Counted from the stretch's first letter, positions 19,482 through 28,872 are shown. The stretch is DNA of 64,000 nt from Bradyrhizobium sp. SSBR45G (GCF_030159255.1 NZ_BSCT01000003.1:62001-126000); one strand, 5' to 3'. Numbers and translations: made by a program. The notes: a model not told the origin generated them from the letters alone.

Positions 19482-20896
19482 GGTGTTTGCTCCGATTGGT
19501 CGATCCAGGAGTGGTAGGCCTCGAGAACTTGCGTACGGTCCACGACATCGTCGAGGGCGGCGACGCCATCGAGCACGACGCTCGAGACCGGCGCGGTGCG
19601 GGACGAGCGCTTCCAGAGCAGCGCAGCGCCGAGCGCGGTACCGTCCCGTGACTGGCTCCTGGAAACGCGCTGACCCGCCCGCAGTGTGGCCAGTGCCCGC
19701 GCGAACGGCACGTTGGCGGCGAAACCGCCATCGATGACGACGTGCCCGGTGCTCGCCAGCGCATCGAGGCATCTGCTGGCGGTAAACGCCGCGTAGAGAG
19801 TCGCCAGCGCCTGCCATTCTGCAGGGTCCCGCGGGGCCGGGCCCGTGATCCGGCCGCGCCGGCCGGCCCCGGGAAACAGGCCGTCGTCGCCGACGAAGGA
19901 GGGCAGTGCCAACGTCCGCTGCGCGCAAAGCTTTGGGATCGCAGCGAGCACCGCCGCGTCGTCCGCACGGTGGTCGCGCCGGATCAGGTCATATTCCCGT
20001 CCCGTCATGGTCAGCGTGGACGGCACGTTCTCACCGTCGACATCGACGTTGAGCACCATCGCCCGATCGGGGTCCAGTTGAACCGGATCGAGTCCGCGGT
20101 TGAAGCCGATCATCCAGGTCCCGGTCGACAGCACCGAGGCCTCGCCTAAGCCCGCGGCTTTGTACCGGAACAGATTGGCGTTGGAGTCGTGTACCCCGCA
20201 CAGAATCTCGGTCGCCGGCGACAGTCCGGTGCGGCAGCTCACCGCTTCGGACACGGTACCGAGAACGGTCCCCGCTGCCTCGCACGGTGGCAACAGCCGG
20301 TCCCAGCAGCGCGCCCGCATGATCGAGGAAGGCCGCCGCGCGATCGCATCCCAGATGTGCCCCTGCGCCGCGAGCTGCGAGATTTCACTCGCGGCCCGGC
20401 CGCCGAGCCGCATGGCGACATATTGCGCCGTCGTCAGATAGCAGGTGGCTCGAGCAAATTCGATTGGAAAGGCGGTTTGCTGCCAGAGCAGCTGCTTGGC
20501 CAGCCGCATCGCTCCTGAACCGTTGGAGCAGAAAACCTCGGTGTAAGGCGGCGCCATCCGTTCATAGGCGCGATCGATCTCGGGCGGCGAAACCGCCTCG
20601 TAGTCCATCATCGGCAGCACGGCCGACTGCCCGTCGGTGAGCACCGCGGAGCAGCCATGCGCGGTCGCGATCACGGCCCCGATGGCGTGGCGCCGCGCGA
20701 CCTCGGCCAAAGCATCCAGGAACCAGGCTTCCAGCGCGGCCAGATCATAGGCGAGATAGCGGTCGGAGGTGGTTGCGGCATTGGGAATTGACAGCGTCTC
20801 GATCGGCCAACCGTCGTCACTCGCGACCAGGAGCTTGAGGTTGCTCTTGCCGATGTCGAGAACGGCGATCGTGGATGGTGCGGCGGCGCTGGGCAT
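19478..20896 (-). CDS. FGGY-family carbohydrate kinase
   Basis: This 472-residue two-domain sugar kinase has an N-terminal ATPase motif TIAVLDIGKSNLKLL and a central GVHDSNANLFRY region. The C-terminal phosphate-binding segment is TGHVVIDGGFAANVPFARAL. FGGY kinases phosphorylate L-fuculose, L-rhamnulose, xylulose, erythritol or AI-2. Paired with the adjacent class II aldolase it probably phosphorylates a ketose or ulose delivered by the upstream ABC transporter. The substrate is not readable from sequence. The next gene upstream ends 6 bp away. Confidence 0.88.
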   Translation of the reverse strand: MPSAAAPSTIAVLDIGKSNLKLLVASDDGWPIETLSIPNAATTSDRYLAYDLAALEAWFLDALAEVARRHAIGAVIATAHGCSAVLTDGQSAVLPMMDYEAVSPPEIDRAYERMAPPYTEVFCSNGSGAMRLAKQLLWQQTAFPIEFARATCYLTTAQYVAMRLGGRAASEISQLAAQGHIWDAIARRPSSIMRARCWDRLLPPCEAAGTVLGTVSEAVSCRTGLSPATEILCGVHDSNANLFRYKAAGLGEASVLSTGTWMIGFNRGLDPVQLDPDRAMVLNVDVDGENVPSTLTMTGREYDLIRRDHRADDAAVLAAIPKLCAQRTLALPSFVGDDGLFPGAGRRGRITGPAPRDPAEWQALATLYAAFTASRCLDALASTGHVVIDGGFAANVPFARALATLRAGQRVSRSQSRDGTALGAALLWKRSSRTAPVSSVVLDGVAALDDVVDRTQVLEAYHSWIDQSEQTP

Positions 20897-20902
20897 CGCA
20901 CC

Positions 20903-21910
20903 TCACCGTCGGAGCAGGGCGCGCAGATGCGGCACCGCGGCCACCGCGATCAGAATGCCGCCCCAGATCGCCAGAGTGAGGAATTGGCTGAGGTTGAGCA
21001 GATTGAAGGCCGAGGAGATCATCTGCAGGATCACCAGCGCCAGGATCAGGCCGCCAACCTTGCCGAATCCTCCGAACGGGTCGACGCCGCCCAGCACCGC
21101 GGCCAGGATCGTGACCAGGAGATAGCTCTCGCCATAGGCCGCGTTGGCGGAGTTGAACCGCGCCATCATCACCAACGCCGCGACGCCGGCGAGCAGGCTC
21201 GAATACACGTACAGCCGCAACAGTACGGCGCGGGTATCGACGCCGGAATAGCGCGTCGCCTTCTCGTTCGACCCGATCATATACACCTTGGCCCCGAACG
21301 GCGTGGCGTTGAGCAGGATCGCCACTGGGACCGCGCAGAGTGCGAACACCACGAGCGCGAACGGCACACCGAAAATGGTGCCGTTGCCGATGAAGATGAT
21401 GGGATCGGGAAAGCCGGAGATCACGTTGCCGCGGGTCAGTCCGATGGCAATGCCCTTGCAGAGCGTCATGGTGCCGAGCGTGGCGAGGATCGGCGACACG
21501 CCGAGATAGGCGATGACATAGCCGTTGACGAGCCCGATCAGCCCGGCGACGCCGAAGCCGGCGGCGATCGCCAGCAGCTGCCATCCGACCCAAGCCATGC
21601 CCTCGCTTCCGGGGACCGTACGCGTCAGTACGAATGCGATGGTCAGTCCGGTGAGATTTGCCGTGGCGATGATCGACAGATTGAGCCCGCCGGACAGCAG
21701 CGCGAGCATCATTGCGAGCGACAGGATGCCGAGCTCCGGCATCTGGAAGGCCATCGATTGCAGCGTGTTCACCGAGAAGAAGCGCTCGCCGATCACGAGC
21801 GCGAACACGACCCACAGCGACACCAGCAGCAGGGTCAGCGTCCCCATGGTGCCGCCGCCAAGAGAGCGGCCGATGCGCGTGACGAGCGAGAGCGGGGATT
21901 TTTCCTTCAT
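20903..21910 (-). CDS. Sugar ABC transporter permease (RbsC-like), second copy
   Basis: This 335-residue RbsC-type permease has multiple hydrophobic segments and the family hallmarks LSGGLNLSIIATANLTGLTI and YVIAYLGVSPILATLGTMTL. The C-terminal coupling region reads AAVLGGVDPFGGFGKVGG. It forms a heterodimer with the adjacent permease (21907-22926). The start overlaps the stop of that gene (ATGA). Possible in-frame starts further upstream would overlap the first permease extensively and were not used. Confidence 0.9.
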   Translation of the reverse strand: MKEKSPLSLVTRIGRSLGGGTMGTLTLLLVSLWVVFALVIGERFFSVNTLQSMAFQMPELGILSLAMMLALLSGGLNLSIIATANLTGLTIAFVLTRTVPGSEGMAWVGWQLLAIAAGFGVAGLIGLVNGYVIAYLGVSPILATLGTMTLCKGIAIGLTRGNVISGFPDPIIFIGNGTIFGVPFALVVFALCAVPVAILLNATPFGAKVYMIGSNEKATRYSGVDTRAVLLRLYVYSSLLAGVAALVMMARFNSANAAYGESYLLVTILAAVLGGVDPFGGFGKVGGLILALVILQMISSAFNLLNLSQFLTLAIWGGILIAVAAVPHLRALLRR

Positions 21911-22926
21911 GCGCGCACTCGTCTGGCACGCCGTTCGCGCTGCGACCAGGCCGTCACCGATACCGAGATCAGGATCACGAGCCCGACGAACAAAGGCGAC
22001 CAGTAGGACGATACGCCGAGCAGGATCAGCCCGTTCTGCAACACGGCAAGCAAGGCCAGGCCGAGGAATGTGCCGAGCACCGTTCCCACACCCCCGGCGA
22101 GGCTGGCGCCCCCGAGCACCACGGCGGCCACCACGTCGAGCTCCTTGCCGACCAGCACGGTGGGCGCCACCGATTGAGCGAGCTGTGCCTGCACCAGCGA
22201 CGCGGCGCCCGCCATCGCGCCCATATAGCAATAGACCAGCATATTGAGCCTGAAGGTGTGAAAGCCGAGCCGCTGCGCCGCGTCCGGGTTGCCGCCCATC
22301 GCATAGACTTGACGGCCGATGTTGGTGCGGTTGAGCAGCAGCCAGGTGACGAGGAAACCGATCCCGAGGATCAGGATCTGCAGGTTCACGCCGTAGGAGC
22401 TGGTCGGGCCCCAGTCGAATTCGAACCAGAAGATGCCCGTCGCGAACCAGTCGGGCAGCGAGTAGATGTATTTGCCGCCGGTGACGAAGATCAGCAGGCC
22501 GTAGAAGATATTCAGCGTGGCGACGGAGACGATGATGGAGGGGATGCGCAGCTTCTGGACGAACAGCGCATTGACGGCGCCGAGCGCGACGCCGGTGCCG
22601 ATCGCCATCGCGAACAGGCTGAACCAGTTGGCGCCATAGGCGTTGGCGATCACCAGCGCGACATATTGCGCCACCGATGCGGTGGCGGTGAATGAGATAT
22701 CGATGCCGCCGGCGATCAGCACCACCAGAAGCCCAAGCGCCAGAATCCCGACGAAGGCGTAGGAGGTCAGGAGATCGAACAGGTTCTGCATCGTCAGAAA
22801 CTGCGGGTTGGCGGCGCCAAGTCCGGCGCAGAGCACCAGGATGACCGCAAGCAGCCAGAATTCGTGGCTGCGCCGGAATCGTGCCAAGGCGGCTTTGACC
22901 GAGGGGGCTTTGAGGCTGTCAGGCAT
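21907..22926 (-). CDS. Sugar ABC transporter permease (RbsC-like), first copy
   Basis: This 339-residue inner-membrane permease is of the ribose/AI-2/rhamnose type. It has the conserved GGIDISFTATASVAQYVALV segment after TM2 and the coupling region AAVVLGGASLAGGVGTVLG. Its start overlaps the end of the ATPase gene by 8 bp. Two different permeases in tandem match the LsrC/LsrD or RhaP/RhaQ arrangement rather than the single RbsC of ribose systems. Confidence 0.9.
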   Translation of the reverse strand: MPDSLKAPSVKAALARFRRSHEFWLLAVILVLCAGLGAANPQFLTMQNLFDLLTSYAFVGILALGLLVVLIAGGIDISFTATASVAQYVALVIANAYGANWFSLFAMAIGTGVALGAVNALFVQKLRIPSIIVSVATLNIFYGLLIFVTGGKYIYSLPDWFATGIFWFEFDWGPTSSYGVNLQILILGIGFLVTWLLLNRTNIGRQVYAMGGNPDAAQRLGFHTFRLNMLVYCYMGAMAGAASLVQAQLAQSVAPTVLVGKELDVVAAVVLGGASLAGGVGTVLGTFLGLALLAVLQNGLILLGVSSYWSPLFVGLVILISVSVTAWSQRERRARRVRA

Positions 22927-24403
22927 TGACCGCCTGTCGCAATGCCGGTTCGGAGGTTTGCGAGGACGGAACGTCCAGCGTCAGCCGGCCGTGCCGCATC
23001 ACCAGCACGCGATGGCTGTGATAGAGCACCTCGGGGATCTCATCGGAGATCAGCAGCACCGCGACGCCGGCATCGGCGAGCTGGCGGATGATGTCGTAGA
23101 TGCCGTCCTTGGCGGAGATGTCGACGCCGACGGTCGGGCTGTCGAGGATCAGCACCCGCGGATTGGTCGCCATCCATTTCGCCAGCACCACCCGCTGCTG
23201 GTTGCCGCCCGACAGCGTCTTCACCGGGTTCTCCGGATCGGACACCTTGATGCCGAGCCGTGAGACCCATTGCGTCACGTGGCCGTTCCGGGTCCCGGCG
23301 GTGATCAGCCCAAGCCGGCCCGCGAGGCGTCCGAGAACCGTGAGCGTGATGTTCGACGTGATCGACTGGTCGAGGATGAGGCCCAGCGTGAGCCGGTCTT
23401 CCGGCACATAGGCGATGCCCTTGCGGATCGCCTCCGCATTGGAGGCGAGCGAGACGGGCTGCCCATCGAGCAGGATGACGCCGCGATCGGGCGGGTTCAT
23501 GCCGAACAGCGACAGCGCAAGCTCGGTCCGGCCGGAGCCGAGCAGGCCGGTGAGGCCGAGGATTTCTCCGGCCCTCAGGGTCAAATCGACATCCTCGTAA
23601 TCGCCATCGCGCCCGAGCCCCTGCAGCTCCAGCACCACCGGGGCCGCTGCGAGACGATAGGGATGGATGTCGTAGTCGAAGGCGTGGCCGGTCATCAGAT
23701 GGCTGAGCTTGCGGCTGTCGATGGTGTCGGCATCGAAGGTGCCGACCTTGACGCCGTCGCGCAGCACCGTGACGCGCTCGGCAATCTCGAGGACTTCGTC
23801 GAGTCGATGGCTGACGAAGACGATGCACATGCCGGCTCGCTTCAGCTCGCTGACCAGGGCGATCAGCGCATCGACCTCGTGCCGGGTCAGCGACGCCGTC
23901 GGCTCGTCCATGATGATGAGCTTGGCATCCGCCGCCAGCGCGCGGCAGATCGCGACCAGTTGGCGTCCGGCGATCGGCAGCTCAGCAACCTTTGTGTCCG
24001 GATCGAACTCCGCGCCGACCTTGGCCATCGCGTTCAGCGCAATGACGCTCATCGCTGCCCAATCGACCCTTCGCACGCCGCCGAGATGCTGGCCGATGGC
24101 GATGTTCTCCGCAACGGTGAGATTGGGAAACAGCGAGAGGTCCTGGTAGATCACTTGGATTCCGCAATGCGTCGAGCGCACCGGATTGAGGTGCGGGTAG
24201 TCCTGGCCTGCGATCGAGATCCGCCCGCCGGGCTCCGGGGCCTGCACGCCGGAAATGATCTTGATCAGCGTCGACTTGCCGGAGCCGTTCTCGCCGACGA
24301 GGCAATGGACTTCGCCGGTCTGCAACGTCAGGTCCACATTGCGAAGCGCATGGACGCCGCCGAAGCGCTTCGAGATGCGGGACATGTCCAGGAATGGCGT
24401 CAA
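22919..24403 (-). CDS. Sugar ABC transporter ATP-binding protein with two ATPase domains (RbsA/LsrA-like)
   Basis: This protein of about 494 residues has two ABC domains. The first has Walker A GENGSGKST and begins ISKRFGGVHALRNVDLTL. The second has the degenerate Walker A GLLGSGRTE and the signature LSGGNQQRVVLAKW, as usual for sugar importers. The start is uncertain: TTG 24403 gives the family-typical beginning (TPFLDMSRISKRFGG), ATG 24385 is a shorter option, and an open frame to 24502 adds an untypical extension. It drives import through the two permeases downstream. Confidence 0.9.
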   Translation of the reverse strand: MTPFLDMSRISKRFGGVHALRNVDLTLQTGEVHCLVGENGSGKSTLIKIISGVQAPEPGGRISIAGQDYPHLNPVRSTHCGIQVIYQDLSLFPNLTVAENIAIGQHLGGVRRVDWAAMSVIALNAMAKVGAEFDPDTKVAELPIAGRQLVAICRALAADAKLIIMDEPTASLTRHEVDALIALVSELKRAGMCIVFVSHRLDEVLEIAERVTVLRDGVKVGTFDADTIDSRKLSHLMTGHAFDYDIHPYRLAAAPVVLELQGLGRDGDYEDVDLTLRAGEILGLTGLLGSGRTELALSLFGMNPPDRGVILLDGQPVSLASNAEAIRKGIAYVPEDRLTLGLILDQSITSNITLTVLGRLAGRLGLITAGTRNGHVTQWVSRLGIKVSDPENPVKTLSGGNQQRVVLAKWMATNPRVLILDSPTVGVDISAKDGIYDIIRQLADAGVAVLLISDEIPEVLYHSHRVLVMRHGRLTLDVPSSQTSEPALRQAVNA

Positions 24404-24539
24404 GGTTCTGGTCTCGAACTCGAAAAGATGATGGCGAAAGGAGCGGCCAGCCGATGCGTGCTGCGGGCAACGGCCCGTCCACGTGTGATCGGCAAAGGCC
24501 ACGCGCCCCGGGCGTATCGCCCGGAGCGCGATGCAGCCG

Positions 24540-25541
24540 TCAGAGTCCGCCGGCGATCAGGCCATCGACGGTTTCCTTGTTGATCCGCATGATCTTGTCG
24601 ACCTTGATCTGCTTTCCGGCCACGTCGACCGACGCCTTGCCCAGGCCGGGCACCTCGACGCCGTCGGTGATCGGTTTCCCATTGAGCACGAGCGAGGCCA
24701 CGGCGACCATCGCATAGCCGGCATCGGTGGGATTCCAGAGAAAGCCCTCGCGGATGATGTCGTCGTTGATCAGTGCCTTGGCCTGGCTCGGCAGCACGGT
24801 GCCGACGATGGCGATCTTCTTCTGCAGGCGCTGCTGGCGAACCGCGTTGCCGGCGCCGATCGGTCCGTTCGAGCCGAAGCCGAGAATGCCGGCGAGGTTG
24901 GGGTAGGCCTTGATCACGTCCTGTGTCGTGCGCTGGCTGGTGTCGATCTCATCGGCGCCCGGAAACCGGTCGGCGACGAGCTTCATGTCGGGGAAGTTCT
25001 TCTTTTGGTAGGCGATCGCGGCGTCGGCCCATTTGTTATGCAGCGGCGTCGTCAGCGTACCGACATAGACGACGTATTCGCCCTTGCCGCCCATGTCCTT
25101 GGCGAGCCGCTCCATCTGCACTTCGCCGAAGCGGACGGAGTCGATCAGTTCGACGTTCCAGTCGCGCCCTTCCTGCTCCGGACCCTCATGGGTGATGATC
25201 TTGATTCCCGCCGCCTGCGCGCGCTTCAGCACCGGCTCGCACACCTTCACGTCGAGCGGAACGAGGCCGATGACGGCGACCTTCTTGGCGATCAGGTCTT
25301 CCAGCAACTTGACCTGCTGCGCCGGGTCGACGTTGGCGGGGCCCACCATGCTGGCGTTGATGCTGAAATCCTTCGCGCCCTTCTGGATGCCCTTTTCCAG
25401 CGCGTTGAACCACGGAATGCCCGCGATCTTGACGACGGTGACCATTTCCTTCGGAGTATCAGCCCAGGACAGTCGCGGTAGACCGGCAACGGACATAGCC
25501 GTCGCACCACCCATCAGCCTGAGCGTTTCGCGTCTATTCAT
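24540..25541 (-). CDS. Sugar ABC transporter substrate-binding protein, LsrB/RhaS-like
   Basis: This 333-residue periplasmic protein has a Tat-like signal (MNRRETLRLMGGATAMSVAG). A type-I binding fold follows: VVKIAGIPWFNALEKGIQKG, a GPANVDPAQQVKLLEDLIAK segment and IIREGFLWNPTDAGYAMVAV. This pattern is closer to the AI-2/rhamnose-binding group than to ribose-binding proteins. RBS GGGAGGG lies six bases before ATG 25541. It heads the operon binding protein-ATPase-permease-permease-kinase-aldolase. It may bind an L-sugar, polyol or cyclitol. Confidence 0.9.
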   Translation of the reverse strand: MNRRETLRLMGGATAMSVAGLPRLSWADTPKEMVTVVKIAGIPWFNALEKGIQKGAKDFSINASMVGPANVDPAQQVKLLEDLIAKKVAVIGLVPLDVKVCEPVLKRAQAAGIKIITHEGPEQEGRDWNVELIDSVRFGEVQMERLAKDMGGKGEYVVYVGTLTTPLHNKWADAAIAYQKKNFPDMKLVADRFPGADEIDTSQRTTQDVIKAYPNLAGILGFGSNGPIGAGNAVRQQRLQKKIAIVGTVLPSQAKALINDDIIREGFLWNPTDAGYAMVAVASLVLNGKPITDGVEVPGLGKASVDVAGKQIKVDKIMRINKETVDGLIAGGL

Positions 25542-25632
25542 TATTCCCTCCCAGGAATATCTTTTGTCGCATGGCTCGCATGTTCTCGGCGTCGGCCGGA
25601 ATGGAGCTTTTCGTCGCGTTTCCACAAGAAGC

Positions 25633-25648
25633 CTGATGAGACCATCAG
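25633..25648. promoter_or_regulatory. Inverted repeat upstream of the sugar transporter operon
   Basis: CTGATG-AGAC-CATCAG is a perfect 6-bp inverted repeat about 92 bp before the binding-protein start. It could be an operator half-site pair. The evidence is position and symmetry only. Confidence 0.3.
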
Positions 25649-25779
25649 CCTGGCCATGAAAGCCGCGTAGTGGAGAGTAGAGGCCGCGCCCTTCGTGTCA
25701 AGCGAACGTCCTTGCAGACCACGTCGGCGCGGACACCTGCGCTGCAGCGGAAATGCTGCTTCATCGCACCAACCATCTC

Positions 25780-26019
25780 TCACACCTTGCCGCCATCTTC
25801 GCGATCGCGCGCCCGGCTTGGGGATGCCCGCTCGACCAGACGGCTGCTGGCGGTCGGAGGCTTGACTTTTCTCACCGGCTGGCTGGCGAGTTCCACGAGG
25901 TCGGTACTATCGATCGTCGAGCACCGTCGCTGCGCAATCTCGTCGCCTTCGATTGCATTCAGGAGCAGCGCCGTCTGCGGCGCGTTCAGGCGATGGTCTC
26001 GCATCGCCTTGAGAACCAT
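25780..26019 (-). CDS. Hypothetical 79-residue ORF, possible remnant of a MarR-like regulator
   Basis: Between iolE and the sugar-binding protein gene, ATG 26019 opens 79 codons. The first 30 (MVLKAMRDHRLNAPQTALLL, then NAIEGDEI) resemble the helix before the recognition helix of MarR-type winged-helix proteins. The rest loses any recognisable HTH, and no proper wing or C-terminal helix follows. Codon usage in the first third is coding-like. It may be a decayed regulator of the locus, or chance. I would not assign a function. Confidence 0.3.
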   Translation of the reverse strand: MVLKAMRDHRLNAPQTALLLNAIEGDEIAQRRCSTIDSTDLVELASQPVRKVKPPTASSRLVERASPSRARDREDGGKV

Positions 26020-26027
26020 GAGGCCCC

Positions 26028-26927
26028 TCAGGCGAGCCTCGATTCCTGCAAGGTCCGCCTGATATGCGCAACCCCCTTCTTCGCATAGGTCAGCGGAGGG
26101 GCCTTGCGCGGGTCCTGCTCCGCCTCGATGACGATCCAGCCGGAATAGCCCGGCAGCTCGCGGAACACGGCGGCATAGTCGACCATGCCGTCGCCAGGCA
26201 CGGTGTAGATGCCGAGCGCGTCGTCCTGCCCCAGCACCGCATCGAGGAAGCTCCAATCCTCGCGGCGCGCCTGATCCATGACGGCGGCACGTACGTCCTT
26301 GGCGTGGACATGGCTGATGCGGGCGCGATAGGTCCGCGCCAGCGCCGCCGGATCGGCGCCGCCCCAGGTGGCGTGGCCGGTGTCGAGCAGCAGATGCACG
26401 GCGTCGCCGGTCGCCGCCATGAAGGCGTCGATCTCGTCGGCGCTCTGCACGATGGTGCCGATGTGGTGATGGTAGACCAGCCTGACGCCCTCAGCGAGCG
26501 TGCGCTCGGCCACGTCCGTGATGCGGCGGCCGAACTCCGCCCAGTCGCCCGGCTGCATCACCGGCCGCCGCGACAGCGGCCTGCCGCGATCGCCATGGAT
26601 CGCATTCGAGGTCTCGGCGAAGACTAGCACGGTCGATCCCATCGCCTTGAGCAGATCGAGATGCGGGCGCAACTGGCGCATCTCGGCCTCGGCATCGCGC
26701 GTCAGCAGTTCGGCCGAGTACCAGCCGGAGATGCAGGCCATGCCGAACGGCGCGAGCGCAGCCTTCAGCGCCTGCGGCTCGCGCGGAAATTTGTGGCCGA
26801 GCTCCATGCCCTCGAAGCCGGCCTCGCGCGCCTCGGCGAGGCAGGTCTCGAGCGGGGTCTCGCCGCCGATCTCCTGCAGGTCGTCGTTCGACCAGCCGAT
26901 GGGGTTCGCGCCGATACGGATGGGCAT
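26028..26927 (-). CDS. iolE: Myo-inosose-2 dehydratase (IolE-like), TIM-barrel sugar isomerase family
   Basis: This 299-residue AP-endonuclease-2-like TIM barrel opens with GANPIGWSNDDL, the characteristic IolE N-terminus. Metal ligands are visible in MELGHKFP, RLVYHHHIGT, LLLDTGHATWGG and ISHVHAKDV, with a late IVIEAEQD acid. IolE dehydrates scyllo-inosose (2-keto-myo-inositol) to the trihydroxycyclohexanedione that IolD hydrolyses. The gene starts 15 bp after the iolD stop on the same strand, so the two are co-transcribed. A GAGGACGAC RBS precedes the ATG. Confidence 0.88.
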   Translation of the reverse strand: MPIRIGANPIGWSNDDLQEIGGETPLETCLAEAREAGFEGMELGHKFPREPQALKAALAPFGMACISGWYSAELLTRDAEAEMRQLRPHLDLLKAMGSTVLVFAETSNAIHGDRGRPLSRRPVMQPGDWAEFGRRITDVAERTLAEGVRLVYHHHIGTIVQSADEIDAFMAATGDAVHLLLDTGHATWGGADPAALARTYRARISHVHAKDVRAAVMDQARREDWSFLDAVLGQDDALGIYTVPGDGMVDYAAVFRELPGYSGWIVIEAEQDPRKAPPLTYAKKGVAHIRRTLQESRLA

Positions 26928-26942
26928 GTCGTCCTCGCTGGA

Positions 26943-28784
26943 TCAATGGCCGCGGCGCCGCAGCGCCTCGACATAGTTGCGTCGCGCGGCCTCGATCTCC
27001 GCGCGCTCCGAGACCTCCGGCACCGCCACCTCCCACCAATGGCCGCCGGCATCGGTGGACCGCAGCGGGTCGGTGTCGATCACGATGACGCTGGTGCGAT
27101 CGTGGCTGCGCGCCGCATCGAGCGACGCTTCGAGCTCGGTGATCCCGGCGACCTTGTGCGCGATCGCGCCCAGGCTGGCTGCGTGGCGCGCAAAGTCGAT
27201 CTCGGGCAGGGTCTCGTGGCGGGTGTCGTGCAGAAGATTGTTGAAGGGCGCGCCGCCGGTCGCATTCTGCAGCCGGTTGATGCAGCCGAAGCCGCGATTG
27301 TCGAGCACGATGATGATGAGCTTCGCACCGAGCATCACCGACGTGGCGATCTCGGAGTTCATCATCAAATAGGACCCGTCGCCGACCATCACGACCACGT
27401 CGCGCGCGGGATTGGCGAGCTTCACGCCGAGCCCGCCGGCGATCTCATAGCCCATGCACGAATAGCCGTATTCCATGTGATAGCCGCCGGGCGCGCCCGG
27501 CTGCCACAGCTTGTGCAGCTCGCCCGGCAACCCGCCGGCAGCGCACAGCACCACGTCATCGGGCCGGCTGCGGCGTTGCACGGCGCCGATGACCTCGGCA
27601 TCGCTGGGCAGGATCGCGTTGCCGGGGGCAAGATAGCGCGCCGCGGTGTCCAGCCAGGCCGTGCGGCCGGCTTTGGCCTGCTCGGTCCAGGCGGCCGGTG
27701 CGGTCCAGCCATGAAGTGCTGTGCCGAGCTCCGCCAGCCCGGCTCGGGCATCGGCGACGAGCGGCTGCGCGCGGTGCTTGGCGGCATCGAACAGCTGCGT
27801 ATTGAGGCCGATGATACGGCAGGCAGGATCGGCGAACAACGCGCGCGAGCCGGTGGTGAAATCCTGCAGCCGCGTGCCGATCGCGAGCACAACATCGGCC
27901 TCTCGCGCCGCCGCGTTGGCGGCGCCGGTGCCGGTGACGCCGATCGCGCCAAGATTGAGCGGATGGTCGTGCGGCAGCGCGCTCTTGCCGGCTTGCGTTT
28001 CCGCTGCCGGAATGCCGTGCGCCGCACAGAACGCGGCGAGCTCGCGTTCCGCCTCGCTGTAGAGCACGCCGCCGCCGGTGATGACGAGCGGGCGCTTGGA
28101 TGTCTTGATCAGGGCTGCAGCCTCGGCCAGTCGCGTCGCGTCGGGACGCGGCCGGCACGGCTGCCAGATGCGCTCGGCGAAGAACTGGGGCGGAAAGTCG
28201 TAGGCCTCCGTCTGCACGTCTTGGCAAAGCGCGAGGGTCACCGGGCCGCATTCGGCCGGGTCGGTCAGAACCTGCATCGCGCGCTCGAAGGCCGGGATGA
28301 TCTGCTCGGGCCGGGTGATGCGGTCGAAATAGCGCGAGACCGGGCGGAAGCAGTCATTGGCCGAGACGGTGCCGTCGCCAAAATCCTCGATCTGCTGCAG
28401 CACCGGATCGGGACGGCGTCCGGCGAAGACATCGCCCGGCAGCAGCAAGAGCGGCAGCCGGTTGACATGCGCGACGGCTGCGGCCGTCACCATGTTGGTC
28501 GCCCCGGGGCCGATCGAGCTCGTCACCGCCATCATGCGGCGGCGGCGCGCGGCCTTGGCGAAGGCGATCGCGGCATGGGCCATCGCCTGCTCATTATGCG
28601 CGCGCAAGGTTGGCAGGCGGTCGCGCGCGGCAAACAGCGCCTCTCCGAGACCGGCCACATTGCCATGGCCGAAAATCGCCCAGACGCCGGCGAACAGCGG
28701 TAGCGTCTCGCCGTCGATCACCGTCCGCTGCGCCGCCATCGCGGCGACGAGCGCCTGCGCCATCGTGAGCCTGATCGTCGCCAT
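26943..28784 (-). CDS. iolD: 3D-(3,5/4)-trihydroxycyclohexane-1,2-dione acylhydrolase (IolD)
   Basis: This 613-residue ThDP-dependent hydrolase contains the ring-opening enzyme motifs. The N-terminus (RLTMAQALVAAMAAQ) is followed by AIFGHGNVAGLGEALF and the activating glutamate in RAHNEQAMAHAAIAFAK. The PP-domain cofactor motif is MVGDGSYLMMNSEIA. IolD opens the cyclohexanedione to 5-deoxyglucuronate in myo-inositol breakdown. I chose ATG 28784 because it follows GGAG and starts at the conserved MATIRLTMAQ. The frame stays open far upstream only as antisense to iolG. It is divergent from iolG across 231 bp. Confidence 0.92.
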   Translation of the reverse strand: MATIRLTMAQALVAAMAAQRTVIDGETLPLFAGVWAIFGHGNVAGLGEALFAARDRLPTLRAHNEQAMAHAAIAFAKAARRRRMMAVTSSIGPGATNMVTAAAVAHVNRLPLLLLPGDVFAGRRPDPVLQQIEDFGDGTVSANDCFRPVSRYFDRITRPEQIIPAFERAMQVLTDPAECGPVTLALCQDVQTEAYDFPPQFFAERIWQPCRPRPDATRLAEAAALIKTSKRPLVITGGGVLYSEAERELAAFCAAHGIPAAETQAGKSALPHDHPLNLGAIGVTGTGAANAAAREADVVLAIGTRLQDFTTGSRALFADPACRIIGLNTQLFDAAKHRAQPLVADARAGLAELGTALHGWTAPAAWTEQAKAGRTAWLDTAARYLAPGNAILPSDAEVIGAVQRRSRPDDVVLCAAGGLPGELHKLWQPGAPGGYHMEYGYSCMGYEIAGGLGVKLANPARDVVVMVGDGSYLMMNSEIATSVMLGAKLIIIVLDNRGFGCINRLQNATGGAPFNNLLHDTRHETLPEIDFARHAASLGAIAHKVAGITELEASLDAARSHDRTSVIVIDTDPLRSTDAGGHWWEVAVPEVSERAEIEAARRNYVEALRRRGH

Positions 28785-28858
28785 TACTCGCTCCTGCTCA
28801 ACCCAGCACGCGACATGATCAGGCCCGCCGACATGATGCAGCACTGGGCTCTGCGCAT

Positions 28859-28872
28859 GCTTTGGCCAAAGC
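28859..28872. promoter_or_regulatory. Perfect 14-bp palindrome in the iolD-iolG divergent promoter region
   Basis: GCTTTGGCCAAAGC is fully self-complementary and sits roughly midway between the divergent starts of iolD (28784) and iolG (29016). A second palindrome, TCTTCGAAGA, lies at 28995-29004 close to the iolG start. The first is a good candidate for the operator of a LacI- or RpiR-type inositol regulator, but no such regulator gene is in the window. Confidence 0.45.
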
